DNA from: Phlebotomus papatasi
Lineage: Eukaryota > Arthropoda > Insecta > Diptera > Psychodidae
Direction: 5' to 3'
Length of the DNA: 64,000 nt
Assembly (NCBI RefSeq): GCF_024763615.1
Contig: NC_077222.1
Coordinates: forward strand, 69,936,001-70,000,000
In this document: one piece after another, positions 38,399-49,300 of the stretch
Layout of the letters: each line of letters begins with the position of its first letter
How positions within the stretch are numbered: position 1 is the first letter of the stretch
Program-made: the position numbers and the translations under genes
Notes under the pieces: generated by a model
Databases searched by the model: none
What the model was told of the DNA's origin: nothing
What the model saw: only the letters and a program-made list of their open reading frames with translations

Positions 38399-39535
38399 AC
38401 AGTTATCACAAAAAAATGACAACCAAAATTCAAATAGGAAAAGCGGAATGAATAACAATTTTAACAAATTCCAGGAGATGTTAAGTTTTCCATCCGTATT
38501 TTTTTAATAAAAATCTTGCATGACGTCGCACGAAGCGAGAAGAGAATAACAAAATAAATTTACATTTCTGTCGGAATATTTTTTCCAAGTAATTGAAGGA
38601 TTAAAGTAAAGTAACTAAAAATTCATTCCCGATATTAATTGTGGGTTAATTCCATTAATAGTTATTAATTACATTTGGATATTGCGCAAAAATAAATTAT
38701 TCAAAAGTGTCGAATTTGTGATTAATGTTGTATGCGATAGATGCGAATGGGTTAATGTAGCTCATACATTAATTAGATTCCGTTTTATTATTTGGTCAGT
38801 GCAAGTGCAATGAAAGATTTTAAGCTAGTTGAAGTCTAAATTCAAACAATGAAGTTATTGTTTTACGCAAGGGGGTGACATTAGCTCTGAAAAATGCGAC
38901 CGGTTTTAGTGTAATTTTTTCCCTGTTTTCGTACACATTTCACGAGATATCTCCAAAACTACGTAAGTTGCCAATTTAGGGTTTTCGGTTGGCTCTTCGT
39001 TTTTAAACTGGCATTTATTTTGTATAAGTATTTTTTGCTAATTCATTCTACAATGACAGAAAACAGCTAATAAACTCAAAAGATTTTTCGGCTCGCTAGA
39101 AACATAAGGGAAACATAGGAAATGTCATGCCTCTGGTTTTACGTAGCAGAACGTCTTAATCGGTCACGTAGAGTAATTTTTTAATCAATAAACACGACAA
39201 AAAATTATAATTGTATAAAATTCTAATCTCAAAACCATAACATTATTCCTAGCGTTTAAAATGTTTTGGAAAGTTTCATTATATTGAAAATCAAAATAGA
39301 AACTTTTTTTTTAATTTTTGAAAATTGCACAAACCGAATTTGAGAATTTCAAGGCATGAGAAAATGCTATTTTTCTAGGTTATGTTAATACATAACCTCA
39401 AAACTTTCTACTCGAAAGAATTATCCCTATTAAGGCCCAAGATTGTATTTAAAGCAATGTACAAAAGTGGATTTCAGTACTATACCCAATAGGATAAGAA
39501 AATTCACAGAGAGTATGAACAGTATAAAAGATTGA

Positions 39536-39735
39536 GTAGGGGGAAGTAGGGCACTTTTAATTGGAACACCCTTAGAACAGGGATTTTTCTCTTATTTTTA
39601 AATAGAATTGTGCTTTATGATAATGTAATTTAGCTTTATTAGTGGCTTATGAAGTCAAATTAAATCATAGTAAGATTCAGTTCACTTTTAAAAAATCTGA
39701 AATAACTTTTAAAGGTGTCTCCTTCACCCTATATA
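39536..39735. mobile_element. MITE remnant, TAGGGGGAAGTGGGGCACCTTT family
   Basis: Left GGGGGAAGTAGGGCACTTTT, right TAAAGGTGTCTCCTTCACCC then TA. Diverged relative of 42987-43184. A right-end fragment is also seen near 57480-57513. Confidence 0.5.
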
Positions 39736-40543
39736 ATCTGCAAATTTTTCTTCGTCATAGTAAATGATATTAAGTAGTTTATTAAAGGTTAATCTCTATG
39801 GGAAGGCTATTACTTAATCTCTTGATTTTTAATTATTATATACTGACTTTTTACACACCATTACTTGATTATATTATAATTTGAAAATATTTTTAAGTAT
39901 CGATTTTAATTCTTACAATACGATTTTAGTCACTTGACTATACAAAATACTAAATAGTTTTCGTACATTTTTTAATGGAATTTTGTTGATGTTATACTTG
40001 AAATCGTTCGAAAGACAGGTTTACTTAAGAATCCACCAGTCATTTTTAAAATAATAATTTTTAAAAAGAATCTTCAACATTTTTTGAAATATTTCATATT
40101 TAATATTTAGTTTTAAACATGTTTGTTAACTCTTAAATTATTTTTGTCATGATTAGATCGGTTTTGTTTAGTTATTAGTATATTGTAGGCCTTACTCTAA
40201 AATATGCCTACATTTAAAATTCTATCGACTCGTTTTTGAGATATTGTTTTTTTTTTTAATTATCTTTAAATATAATTTTAAATTAAATTCATAGTAAAAT
40301 AATCACAGCTCCACTAAGCACAAATTATCTTCCATTGTCTCGAAAACTTGTGTTCTTGTTGTGCGATTTGTATTTCATTTGTGAATAAGTCTTTGAAATT
40401 GTGTAAATGGACTTTTCGGTTATACGAAGATATGTCTTTATTTTTCCTATAGGATTATAATGATTATAATAATGAGTTTTAACTGCGATCTTTTACATTT
40501 TAATGTCAAATACTCAGAATGTTGTTGAGAGCGTATTTCCTAA

Positions 40544-40673
40544 CCGTTTAAGGACGATTTTTAAACCGATCACCCATTTTTTCTACAACCATATAAAGTT
40601 TTGTTTCCTTTGTAAAAAGTCGGAAAAAGTATTTTTTTGATCCTTAATTTTTAAACCTCTCGTCCTTAAAGGG
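40544..40673. mobile_element. TTAA-family palindromic MITE
   Basis: Left TAACCGTTTAAGGACG, right TCTCGTCCTTAAAGGG followed by TTAA (40674-40677). The left TTAA is mutated to CTAA. 130 bp, self-complementary. Confidence 0.6.
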
Positions 40674-41866
40674 TTAAACTATTTGGCTAATTTTGGGATT
40701 TTCTGAAAGATTTTTGGAAGCTAGGATGCTATCTTTTCCTTTCATAAGTGTTTTCTTAGTCAAAAGAATCTCTTACAATGCTTTTTTAATTACATTGCTT
40801 TTTTAAGAGTATTTGGGGTATTTGGGTAATGAATCAGTTTTTGAACTAAGTTTTTTACCTGTTTTCTAATACTTATCCAAATAAATTACGAATAATTATA
40901 TCATAATAAAAAGTTAAAATTAATTTAAATTACTAAAAAAAGCATTTTAAAAAATATTAGTTTTAAATTTGTGACGTGATGTTTTTAATTAATTTTTCAT
41001 TATATTTCATTATATAAAGCCGCACTATAATCACAGAGACAAAATTTTAGTAAATGAATAATAAAATAACTAAAACAACTGAAAAATTAAAGCAAAAAAT
41101 AAAATTGTAGCCATCTAAAATAAACTTGCGTCAAAAGCCTAATTATTTTTAGCACACATAATTCTATTGATTTATGAGTGAAAAAATATGTTCCAACAAA
41201 ATATACATGATTGGCTTTCCATGCTGTCAATGCTGTCAATATAATATAATCTGTTTTCTGATATTAATGTACTCTTTATCTAACAAGTACTCGTTATATC
41301 GCGATTAATATTCGATTTGTTAATTTATAATAGTTATAGTAACCTCATTATCATAACGAATACGAGTACTTAAAGTTTTACTTTGCACATTGCCAAAAAC
41401 TATTTACTCTTTCCATTGACATAGAACTAAAATATTTAGATAACTATTTTGTATGGAGTTTCACGATAATTGTGGCAACATTGAGTTTAATGAATTGATG
41501 ATAATTATTTGGAGAGAAATTATTTGTATAATGAATAGGAGAATTTATTAAAGTGTAAACTTTTCATGGAAATGAAATTGTATGTATTAAAAATATATTT
41601 TGTATTAAAATGCAGATATTCAAATATTTATTCTTCCATAAAACATTTTTTAAAATATTTTAAACAAATTCGATCAATTTTTTCGAATTAACCTAGTTTT
41701 TGTTCATTTAAATTCAATAAAATGGAAATGCTGAGAAATATTCAAATTCAAAATATATGCAATGTTTCTAAAATATAACGTCGAAGTGAAGAAGAAATAT
41801 TTTTAATATAAATATGTTAAATATGACTTAATTATAAGTTAAATACACGAGGGAAATTTTTGAATA

Positions 41867-42291
41867 GGGTAAGTGTGCCAAATTCCGGCCAGCTTGCAAT
41901 TCCGGCCACATTTTGTGTTCCTTGAATTTTCATGAACTTTTGGTTTTAACATACTCTAAAGATTATACAGTTCAAAAGAATAACAAAAAATGCAGTTTCC
42001 ATAAACGAGATGACGTGAAAAAGACATTTGAAGAATTCCCGAAGGGCAAAAAAATATGAGAATGACGGTGGCCGAAATAGGGCACCAAAGCTATGTCAAC
42101 ATTTTTATTTATTTTAAAATGTATTAAGGATGATTTTAATGTAAATAAAGGCAATAAACTGTATACAGGCTTCCAAGCAACACTCCTTAAGAAAAAGTAA
42201 TAAAAATATTCAATTTGTATTAATAATATTGCATTTAAAACTTGAGACCTTGGCGTTTGCATGCACCTATGCCGAAATTTGGCACACTTAC
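41867..42291. mobile_element. Short copy of the GGGTAAGTGTGCCAAATTCC element
   Basis: 425 bp. Left TIR identical to the 27634 element, right TIR GCCGAAATTTGGCACACTTA. It carries CGGCCAC where the 27634 copy has the solo LTR, and it lacks about 400 bp present there. A 96-aa minus-strand frame over it (41972-42262) is fortuitous. Confidence 0.7.
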
Positions 42292-42599
42292 AGGTATATA
42301 TTTTTTAAGAAAAGAATTTTTATTTGATCATGCATCTCGAACATTGCTTTTTGTTCGAAATTATTCAAAGAGGTAGCCTGATTTAGAATGTCAAATAAAA
42401 TCTATTTTTTATTGCTTAAAATTGACAGATAAACTATCTAAGAAAATATATCACAAAAAAATCAGAAGGCAATTGGAAGTATTTTAGAAGATATAGAAAC
42501 GAAAGTAGAAGAGAGCTGAGCAGGTTTGAGAGCCCTTAGGCGAATATCGAAAGCTTTAAAGTGCGCTTTCGTAACTTTTCTTATTTACAATATTGTCGA

Positions 42600-42735
42600 A
42601 TTGGTAGGAAAGATATAAAAATTGGGGGTCATAGAAGACCGGAAGTTGATATCTCTTACCGTTTAAGCTCCAGGACGGTGACAAGTTGAAAAAAAGACGA
42701 TTATATAATTGCTCTCTTTGAGTTTAAGCAGTAAA
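42600..42735. repeat. Dispersed repeat, direct copy at 45530-45665
   Basis: GGGGGTCATAGAAGACCGGA through TAATTGCTCTCTTTGAGTTT aligns with GGGGGGTCGTCGATAACCGA through TAACTGCTCTCTTTTTGAGT. About 130 bp each, same orientation, on either side of the 43-45 kb elements. Confidence 0.5.
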
Positions 42736-42986
42736 AATGATGGACCGAATGAAACGAACAAAGACTTGTTTTCTTTAGAATTAAATTCTCTTCTAGTTAA
42801 ACTAAAACGGTTACTGAAAGTTACCAATTTTGCTACAAAAATGCACTTGTTTTTCTTTCAATTCTGGGAAAAAGTTTTGATTTCCCGATTTCATTCGGGT
42901 TTATTTTAGTTTAATTATGAACTATCTAATTATTGAAAGTATTTTTGTTTTTTTGTTTGTCTCAGACAAGAATTACTTGATATATA

Positions 42987-43184
42987 GGGGGAAGTGGAGC
43001 ACCTTTGAAAGTGGGGCACCGTTGAAATTGGGATTTTTCACCTAATTCTAAGTAAAGTCGTACCTGATCGTGATATAACTTAGGTGCACAAACAGAATGA
43101 GAAGCTAAATTGCATTGTGATACGGCTCAGTTCCATTTAAACATAGGAGAAAAATTCCAATTTCAAAGGTGCCCCACTTTCCCC
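42987..43184. mobile_element. TA-flanked palindromic MITE, 198 bp
   Basis: Left GGGGGAAGTGGAGCACCTTT, right AAAGGTGCCCCACTTTCCCC, inner AATTGGGATTTTTC against GAAAAATTCCAATTT. TA at each end. Confidence 0.7.
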
Positions 43185-43752
43185 TATTTCCCGCAAATTA
43201 GAGATGTCCTAACTCTTTAGTATTCCCATTTTTTGATTTAAAAAAAGAATTATTTAAGAAACTTTAAATATTAAAAAAAAATATATATCAAGAATTTCAA
43301 GAAGTTTTGTTGTTTCTTGCTCCTCAAAAAGAGATGGCAAAGCATCTCCGCTTGGGAGCTCGTGAGTTGGAGTTCGAGCTTTCGATCTCACGAGAAAGAG
43401 CTGTCCGTGTATTGTTTTTGTCACATGGTTTTAATTAAATTAACAACGATTAAATTGGTTCATAAATCTTAAAAACTATTCTGAAATAAAAAAAATGCTT
43501 AAGGAAAACACATTTTAGAATACTTTAGAATAAGTAATAAGTATAATGGACATATAAAAAAGTGAATCCTATAAAGGCATATCATTTGCGGGTACTTTAA
43601 CGATTAATTATCGATTAAGTCCTGTGCAGCCCTATTGGAGATTTCTAGATTTTCCAAAACAAATTTAAGCAAATCGATTGAAAAATAGGCCCTTCAAAGT
43701 AAATTAACTTTGACCTTCGAAAAATCAATGTCGAAATGTTTTTCGAACATAC

Positions 43753-45412
43753 AGTGGCGACAAGATAAATAGCACAGTTACGAGCACTGTACTGTATGCT
43801 TTATTTTTCGAAAAATTATGCTTTTAAATGATGAAACAAATAATAATAAATGAACTTGTATATAAATACATTTTGAGTATGAAGAGAAAACCTGAAAGTT
43901 CTATCAAGAAATTTAGAACGGTAAAAAAATTCTTGAAATGGCATATATTAAGAAGGCAATATGAATAACACAGCACACCCTATAAGAAGACATAGTTTTC
44001 GGCTTCTACTGCAATTAACAACTTATAAATTCTATTTGAAAATAAAATTTGGATTAATTAGTATTTAGCTAAGTAAGTCTGGAAAAAATAAGCGCTTGAC
44101 AACGATGAAGAAGCATTAAGGAAATCAGGATTTGGCACTATTCTAATGTGATTGTATTTCATGTAGTGTGGATATCTGCTTAAAACTATTCCAAATTAGT
44201 CACATTCGAGAGATTTATCTTCTGGTCAATATTTTCCATTAAATTCGACAGGATGGAGGTGCTTAGATTGTCCTAATTATTCCAAAAACTCAATTTTGTT
44301 CTGATTGAACCACTTTTTAAAACTCTTGGCAGTGTGTTTTAGATTATTAGCTTGGTTAAAACTTAAAAACAAAAAGCTAATTCTTTTTGATCTTGAAGTT
44401 CATGCCTTGTCCAAAGATATCCTTGTAAACAAATTCGTTTATATTGCCTGATATTCCATATACAACAGGCCATAAGCCACTACGCAAAAAGTAACTCCAT
44501 ACTATAAAATTACCACCGCTAAGTTTTGCGTTCTTATTTATGTATCAAGGACAAGATTCTTCACTTTTGAGACATATAATATTTTATTATGTTACATCCA
44601 ATGAGATTAAACAGGAATACATAGGTTCAAAAAATATTATTCCAGAATTACAGGTCCTTTTGCATATGCTCTTTAACAAAAATCAAACAACAGGTACGGT
44701 TTCGTTTGAATACTAACTCTGTACGTCTGGCAATGCTTCAAAACCGGGTATTTTTACATAATTGATTTTTAGTAATGCTCACTTGAGTTACTTCTTCAAA
44801 TTTCGTTCAATTTGTTCCTTTGTTTTCGGTACTGCTGGAAAAGAATTCAATTTTATTATACGACCAGTGGCAGAGTCTTTCCTAGAAATTTCCATTCTTC
44901 TCAAAATTTTCGAGTTTTTCGCGTGATTTTTGAGTTTGATCATAAAAAATTATTGAATTAATCGTTCTCTTCCTTGAACAACACAATTTATAAAAAAATC
45001 TTAGTTATCCTAAACTTTTTTACGTAAAGCCTGTACATCTGCACGAAAGGCTTTATTTACATGATTTTTTTAGTTCTCATAACTTTATTTTACGAAAATT
45101 TGTGGCATTAATGCCTACAAATGATTAAAAATACAGGAATATTATAAATTTTTAAATACAAGTAAATTTCGGGTAATATTTTCAGAGAAAAATGAAGGTG
45201 TGCTATTTAAATTGTCCACACGAATTATACCTAAACTCATACAATGACAAAAACACATACAAATATTAATTAATTATCATTCTTATTTATAATGAGCATT
45301 ATATTTTCTAAATAATAAATCATGATGAGGAATAAAGATTGATATTGTATCATAAAACATCAAAATAGGAAAATCGCTGAAGGTGTGCTATTTATCTTGT
45401 CGCCACTGTAAA
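43753..45412 (-). pseudogene. Decayed Tc1-like transposon with transposase remnants
   Basis: The TIR CAGTGGCGACAAGATAAATA then GCAC is present at both ends, flanked by TA. On the minus strand, about 44530-44400 reads GGNFIVWSYFLRSGLWPVVY then GISGNINEFVYKDIF, the pattern of the Tc1 DDE-transposase core. Near 44345-44270 KHTAKSFKKWFNQNKIEFLE is followed by a stop, where intact Tc1 proteins continue into the WPSQSPDLNPIE segment; only HPVEF remains. Stops and substitutions make it inactive. 1.66 kb matches full Tc1 length. Confidence 0.8.
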
Positions 45413-45529
45413 TGTCTAAGCACGAAATATTCACCTTGACTACCTCTAAAACATTCGAAAGAGACGTTTTAACCAAAAATCATGGTTTTGAAGGGGTAGG
45501 AGCGAACGGTATGAAAAAAAGACTGTCTT

Positions 45530-45665
45530 AGATAATGTTGACTTATGGGGGGTCGTCGATAACCGAAAGTCGATATCACTTTCCGTTTGGCCTCTAACCG
45601 TTGTTCCAAGTTGTAAAAAGTGGATTATGTAACTGCTCTCTTTTTGAGTTCCTGCAGTAAGAAAA
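45530..45665. repeat. Dispersed repeat, direct copy of 42600-42735
   Basis: Same unit as the entry at 42600. The two diverged copies flank the Tc1-like element and the MITE at 42987, with unrelated sequence between. Confidence 0.5.
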
Positions 45666-46038
45666 TCGCGAAAAAGAGCTAGTCTTTGGTCACCTAATTT
45701 AGGAACCCCCCTTAATTTATTAAATCACTTTAAAGAGATTTACAAAAATTTCAAGTATTGAATCAGAATTTATTTAAAAAATAAAAGGATACTATAATCT
45801 ATTTACTCCAAAATTGTATGTCTGAATATAAGTATATAGCAATGAATTTTCATTGTCTCTCCTTGTCTCCATAATATATTTGGTCTTGAAGAAGAAAAGA
45901 AATGCCCCAAAAGGAAAAGCTCAAGAGAGAAAAAAGAATAAAAGGGTCATTTAGTGACTGCAGAAATTGTCATCATTTATCTAAAATAGTGTTGTTCATG
46001 GGAATTCTTTTTTTTTTTGTTCTCCATTCTCTCTACAG

Positions 46039-46111
46039 AATCAATTCTCCTTTAACCAGCAGTATTGCGAAAAGAAACTAGTCTCGGATGTGACAGACAT
46101 AGAAAACCAAT
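46039..46111 (+). other. Candidate non-coding 5' UTR exon of para
   Basis: The acceptor-like TTCTCTCTACAG ends at 46038 and the donor-like GTGAGTATT starts at 46112. The 73-nt interval has no ATG in frame with para. Inferred only from splice-site likeness and its position 90 bp before the coding exon. Confidence 0.35.
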
Positions 46112-46241
46112 GTGAGTATTTTTCTGTGATAAAGTTTGTTGAGGAGTATACAGTCATAAAATTTGCTATCCTATTGATCCTCTAAATGGATTCTTTGCAG
46201 GCCTTGGCTTCTGAGGCTATCACCAATTGGTTGCATAGACA

Positions 46242-46388
46242 ATGACTGAAGATTCCAACTCATCTTCTGAGGAAGAACGCAGCTTGTTCCGTCCTTTCAC
46301 CCGTGAATCATTGGCTGCAATCGAAGCACGAATTGCAGAAGAAACTGCAAAATTAAAGGAGTTGGAAAAGAAGAGAGCTGAGGGCGAG
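46242..46388 (+). CDS. para: para coding exon 1
   Basis: 49 codons: MTEDSNSSSEEERSLFRPFT through KKRAEGE. The exon itself probably begins at 46201 after TTCTTTGCAG, giving 41 nt of leader. Donor GTGAGT. Confidence 0.95.
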
Positions 46389-49300
46389 GTGAGTGATTAA
46401 ATAATATGTTTTATTTTTTTTTCTTTTAAATTCTACCATCCGTTCTTTGGTAAAAACAAAAATTATCCATCTATCTCCTTTATACCTCCGCAATAAACAA
46501 TTCACTATCTTTTCTCTTTCATAAGACATGTTCTATAAATTATAAACGGACAATAAAAAATTGTTATAAATGTTCTCTGTCTATCACTAAATTTCTCATT
46601 TATTTATTTTTTTCTATTGCATTTGTGAGAGGGTGAAAAATTTATATTTAAATTGATTTTTAATGTTTTTTCTTTTTCTTTTAACAAATATCTCTTTTGC
46701 ATCTTTACATCAGTAACATTGGTGTCTTTTTATTTTGATGATTGTCAATATTCTTCTTTTTTTGATGCATCTTAAAAGATGTATCAAAATTATGCAATTA
46801 TTTCATATATATACATATATATACTATGTGTGTAAATTTGTACCAATTGGATGTGTATTTTGTTTTAAAATACCTTTCTGTTTGTTTTAAATGTTAAATT
46901 ATTCTTTTATACCACCAGAGAAGACCAATTTTCAAAGAAAAATCTCCTTGCAAATTAATTTAAAAAAAAATGAATTGGGCATAGACATTTGCATAAAGAA
47001 TCAAAAAATAATCAGGAGGTGTTAGGCAAAAATAAAAAATCGAAACTATCATACCAATCATCAGTCATAAATTCGCCAGAACATGTAAAAAAATAGACAA
47101 CCATCGGGATAGAGAAAGAAGGAATTGCATTAGATGCAAATGGATGATCCTCAAAGATACATTCTTACATGATTGATAAAAGTCGCGGTTGAAATATGTA
47201 ACCTAACAAGAGTTGTATTTGAATATTTCAGCCTGTTTATGGTCGCAAGAAAAAACAGAAGGAAGTAAGATGATGTCCTTTTATACCAAGTTTTTTCTTA
47301 TTCTCTATTATTTTAATCCATTTAGTTAATTTTTTTTTTACTAAACATAACATTTTTACTATTGTTTTTTTTTTTACTGCAAATTATTAAATTAATATCT
47401 AAAGAAAATTCATCAAGCAGAATAATTTTTTTAATATCATAAAAACTACACGTTTTTTGATAAGAAATGAAAAAAAACGCGTAGGTTGAATTGCTCGATA
47501 TTACTTTGAGACGACGTTGTTGGCTCTCAAATTTCATATTAAAATCTTGAAATATGATAGTCGAAGCAGCGGCATTCGAATATTATATTTATAATACTGA
47601 AAGAAATTTTTGATTAAGAGCTATTCAGTCTATTGAGATATGCTTCCGCATTTTGCCACACACGTTTTTCAAATAAAATTTTCATTTTCAATTGTACATT
47701 GTAATAAAAAAAAGATTTCTATATAATACACATTAAAAAAAAGATGAAAATTCTATTTTGTACTGGAGAAAAACCCAGACACTTTTTTCTAGATATTACT
47801 TCAATTTATTTTTTTATTTTATAGTTTAAAATAGTTGCTTTTTTTAATCAATTAATGCTGTCTTTTCACTAAAATTAAAGCTATATTGTACATAATGCAA
47901 ATTTTTGAAGTACAATATTTTAATTTTTTTATTAATTATCTAAAATTAATTTGAAATGCAATTTATGACATGCAATTGAGTATTAGGCACAGCAAAAATT
48001 TATATAATACAAATTGGATTTTAATTTATTTGAGGACATTGACATTTTAATATAGGGGAAAATTGTGCAAATTGAAAAATTGTGTACACAATTTAATTTA
48101 TCAAAACAGTTTTAATTTGATGGGAAAGGAGAGCAAAATTTGACGATATGAATAATTTCGCGTTTAGTCAATGAAATTTTCTTAGAATCATCATGATTGC
48201 TTGCCCGCATATATCCTTTTTGATTGATTAAGTGATGAATTAGTAATTAAGGATTGTATACAACAATAGTATACCAGTAATTCAGTGGTTGATATTATTT
48301 CAGTTACATGAATTTTAATGTTTACAAAGTTTAAAGAATCAACGAACTTATTTTACTTGAATTATTATTGTGCTTAGTTAATAAATAACGCAAAAAAAAC
48401 AGTGAAGAATAGTGAAATAGGTAAATTACAATTCGAGATGCTAATTGGTCTATATCCCTATTATTTAAAAAAATAATAAATATATCAATTTAATTTAAAA
48501 ATAATAAATTTTGCAAGATAAGCTTTGCTTTATTGTTGTGACATTTCAGGGTCTTACTGTCTTAATTGTTCTGCAGTAGAATAATTCTTTTGCATTTGTT
48601 TTTTGAATCCTTGCAAGAAAATCCTCCACTGAATGACTTCATTAAAAATATCGTGTGAAATTCCATAGAGACATTAACCCTTGAAGGTGCAAACCATTAA
48701 AAGCTGTAAAGTTTCAGCAAGATTTTATGATGCTTTTACAAGTTGAAGTTGTGTATCCGAACTAAAAAGGGTACACTAGGGCAATTTTGAATTATTAAAT
48801 TTTTTTTCACTGTTCCAAATGGGCAAAGATAAAAGGCTAACAACGAAAATGAAGAAAAGGAACACTAAAGAGAGAAAGAAGAGCTTTTTTTCTTTTACCC
48901 ATTTGAAACAATGAAGAAATCTCAAAATTAAAAATAAAATTTTATTCAAAATTGCCCCATTGTAACCTATGACGAATTACGACAGTTAAGAAAAAAAAAA
49001 TTATAGTTGTTTTTGACGACAAGTCCCCAATATAGCAAGTATTTTGTTTTTTAATATTTTTTCATCCAGTTTAATATTTGGGTAATAATTTATGCAATTG
49101 ATCAGCAAAAGATTGATAGCGACAGATACTAAAATGAAAATTTTAAATGTATCTGTTCAAAATAAATTGTAATTAATTTTAGAAGCAAAACCCATTTGTC
49201 TAAGAAGTTTCTGTGGAAACTTTGAAACATTTCAAGAAGCACGGAAACGTTTTTATAAAAACGGAAACGCATCTAAAAGAATCACAGAAATATGGTAGAA

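Larger units (their letters stand above)
33136..46038 (+). other. Long gene-free stretch, probably para 5' UTR intron
   Basis: No conserved coding exon was recognised in 12.9 kb. The stretch from 33.3 to 35.6 kb is purine-rich on the plus strand, without repeats I could name. From 36 kb on it holds a string of small elements, each listed separately. Small open frames here match no family I know. Confidence 0.5.
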
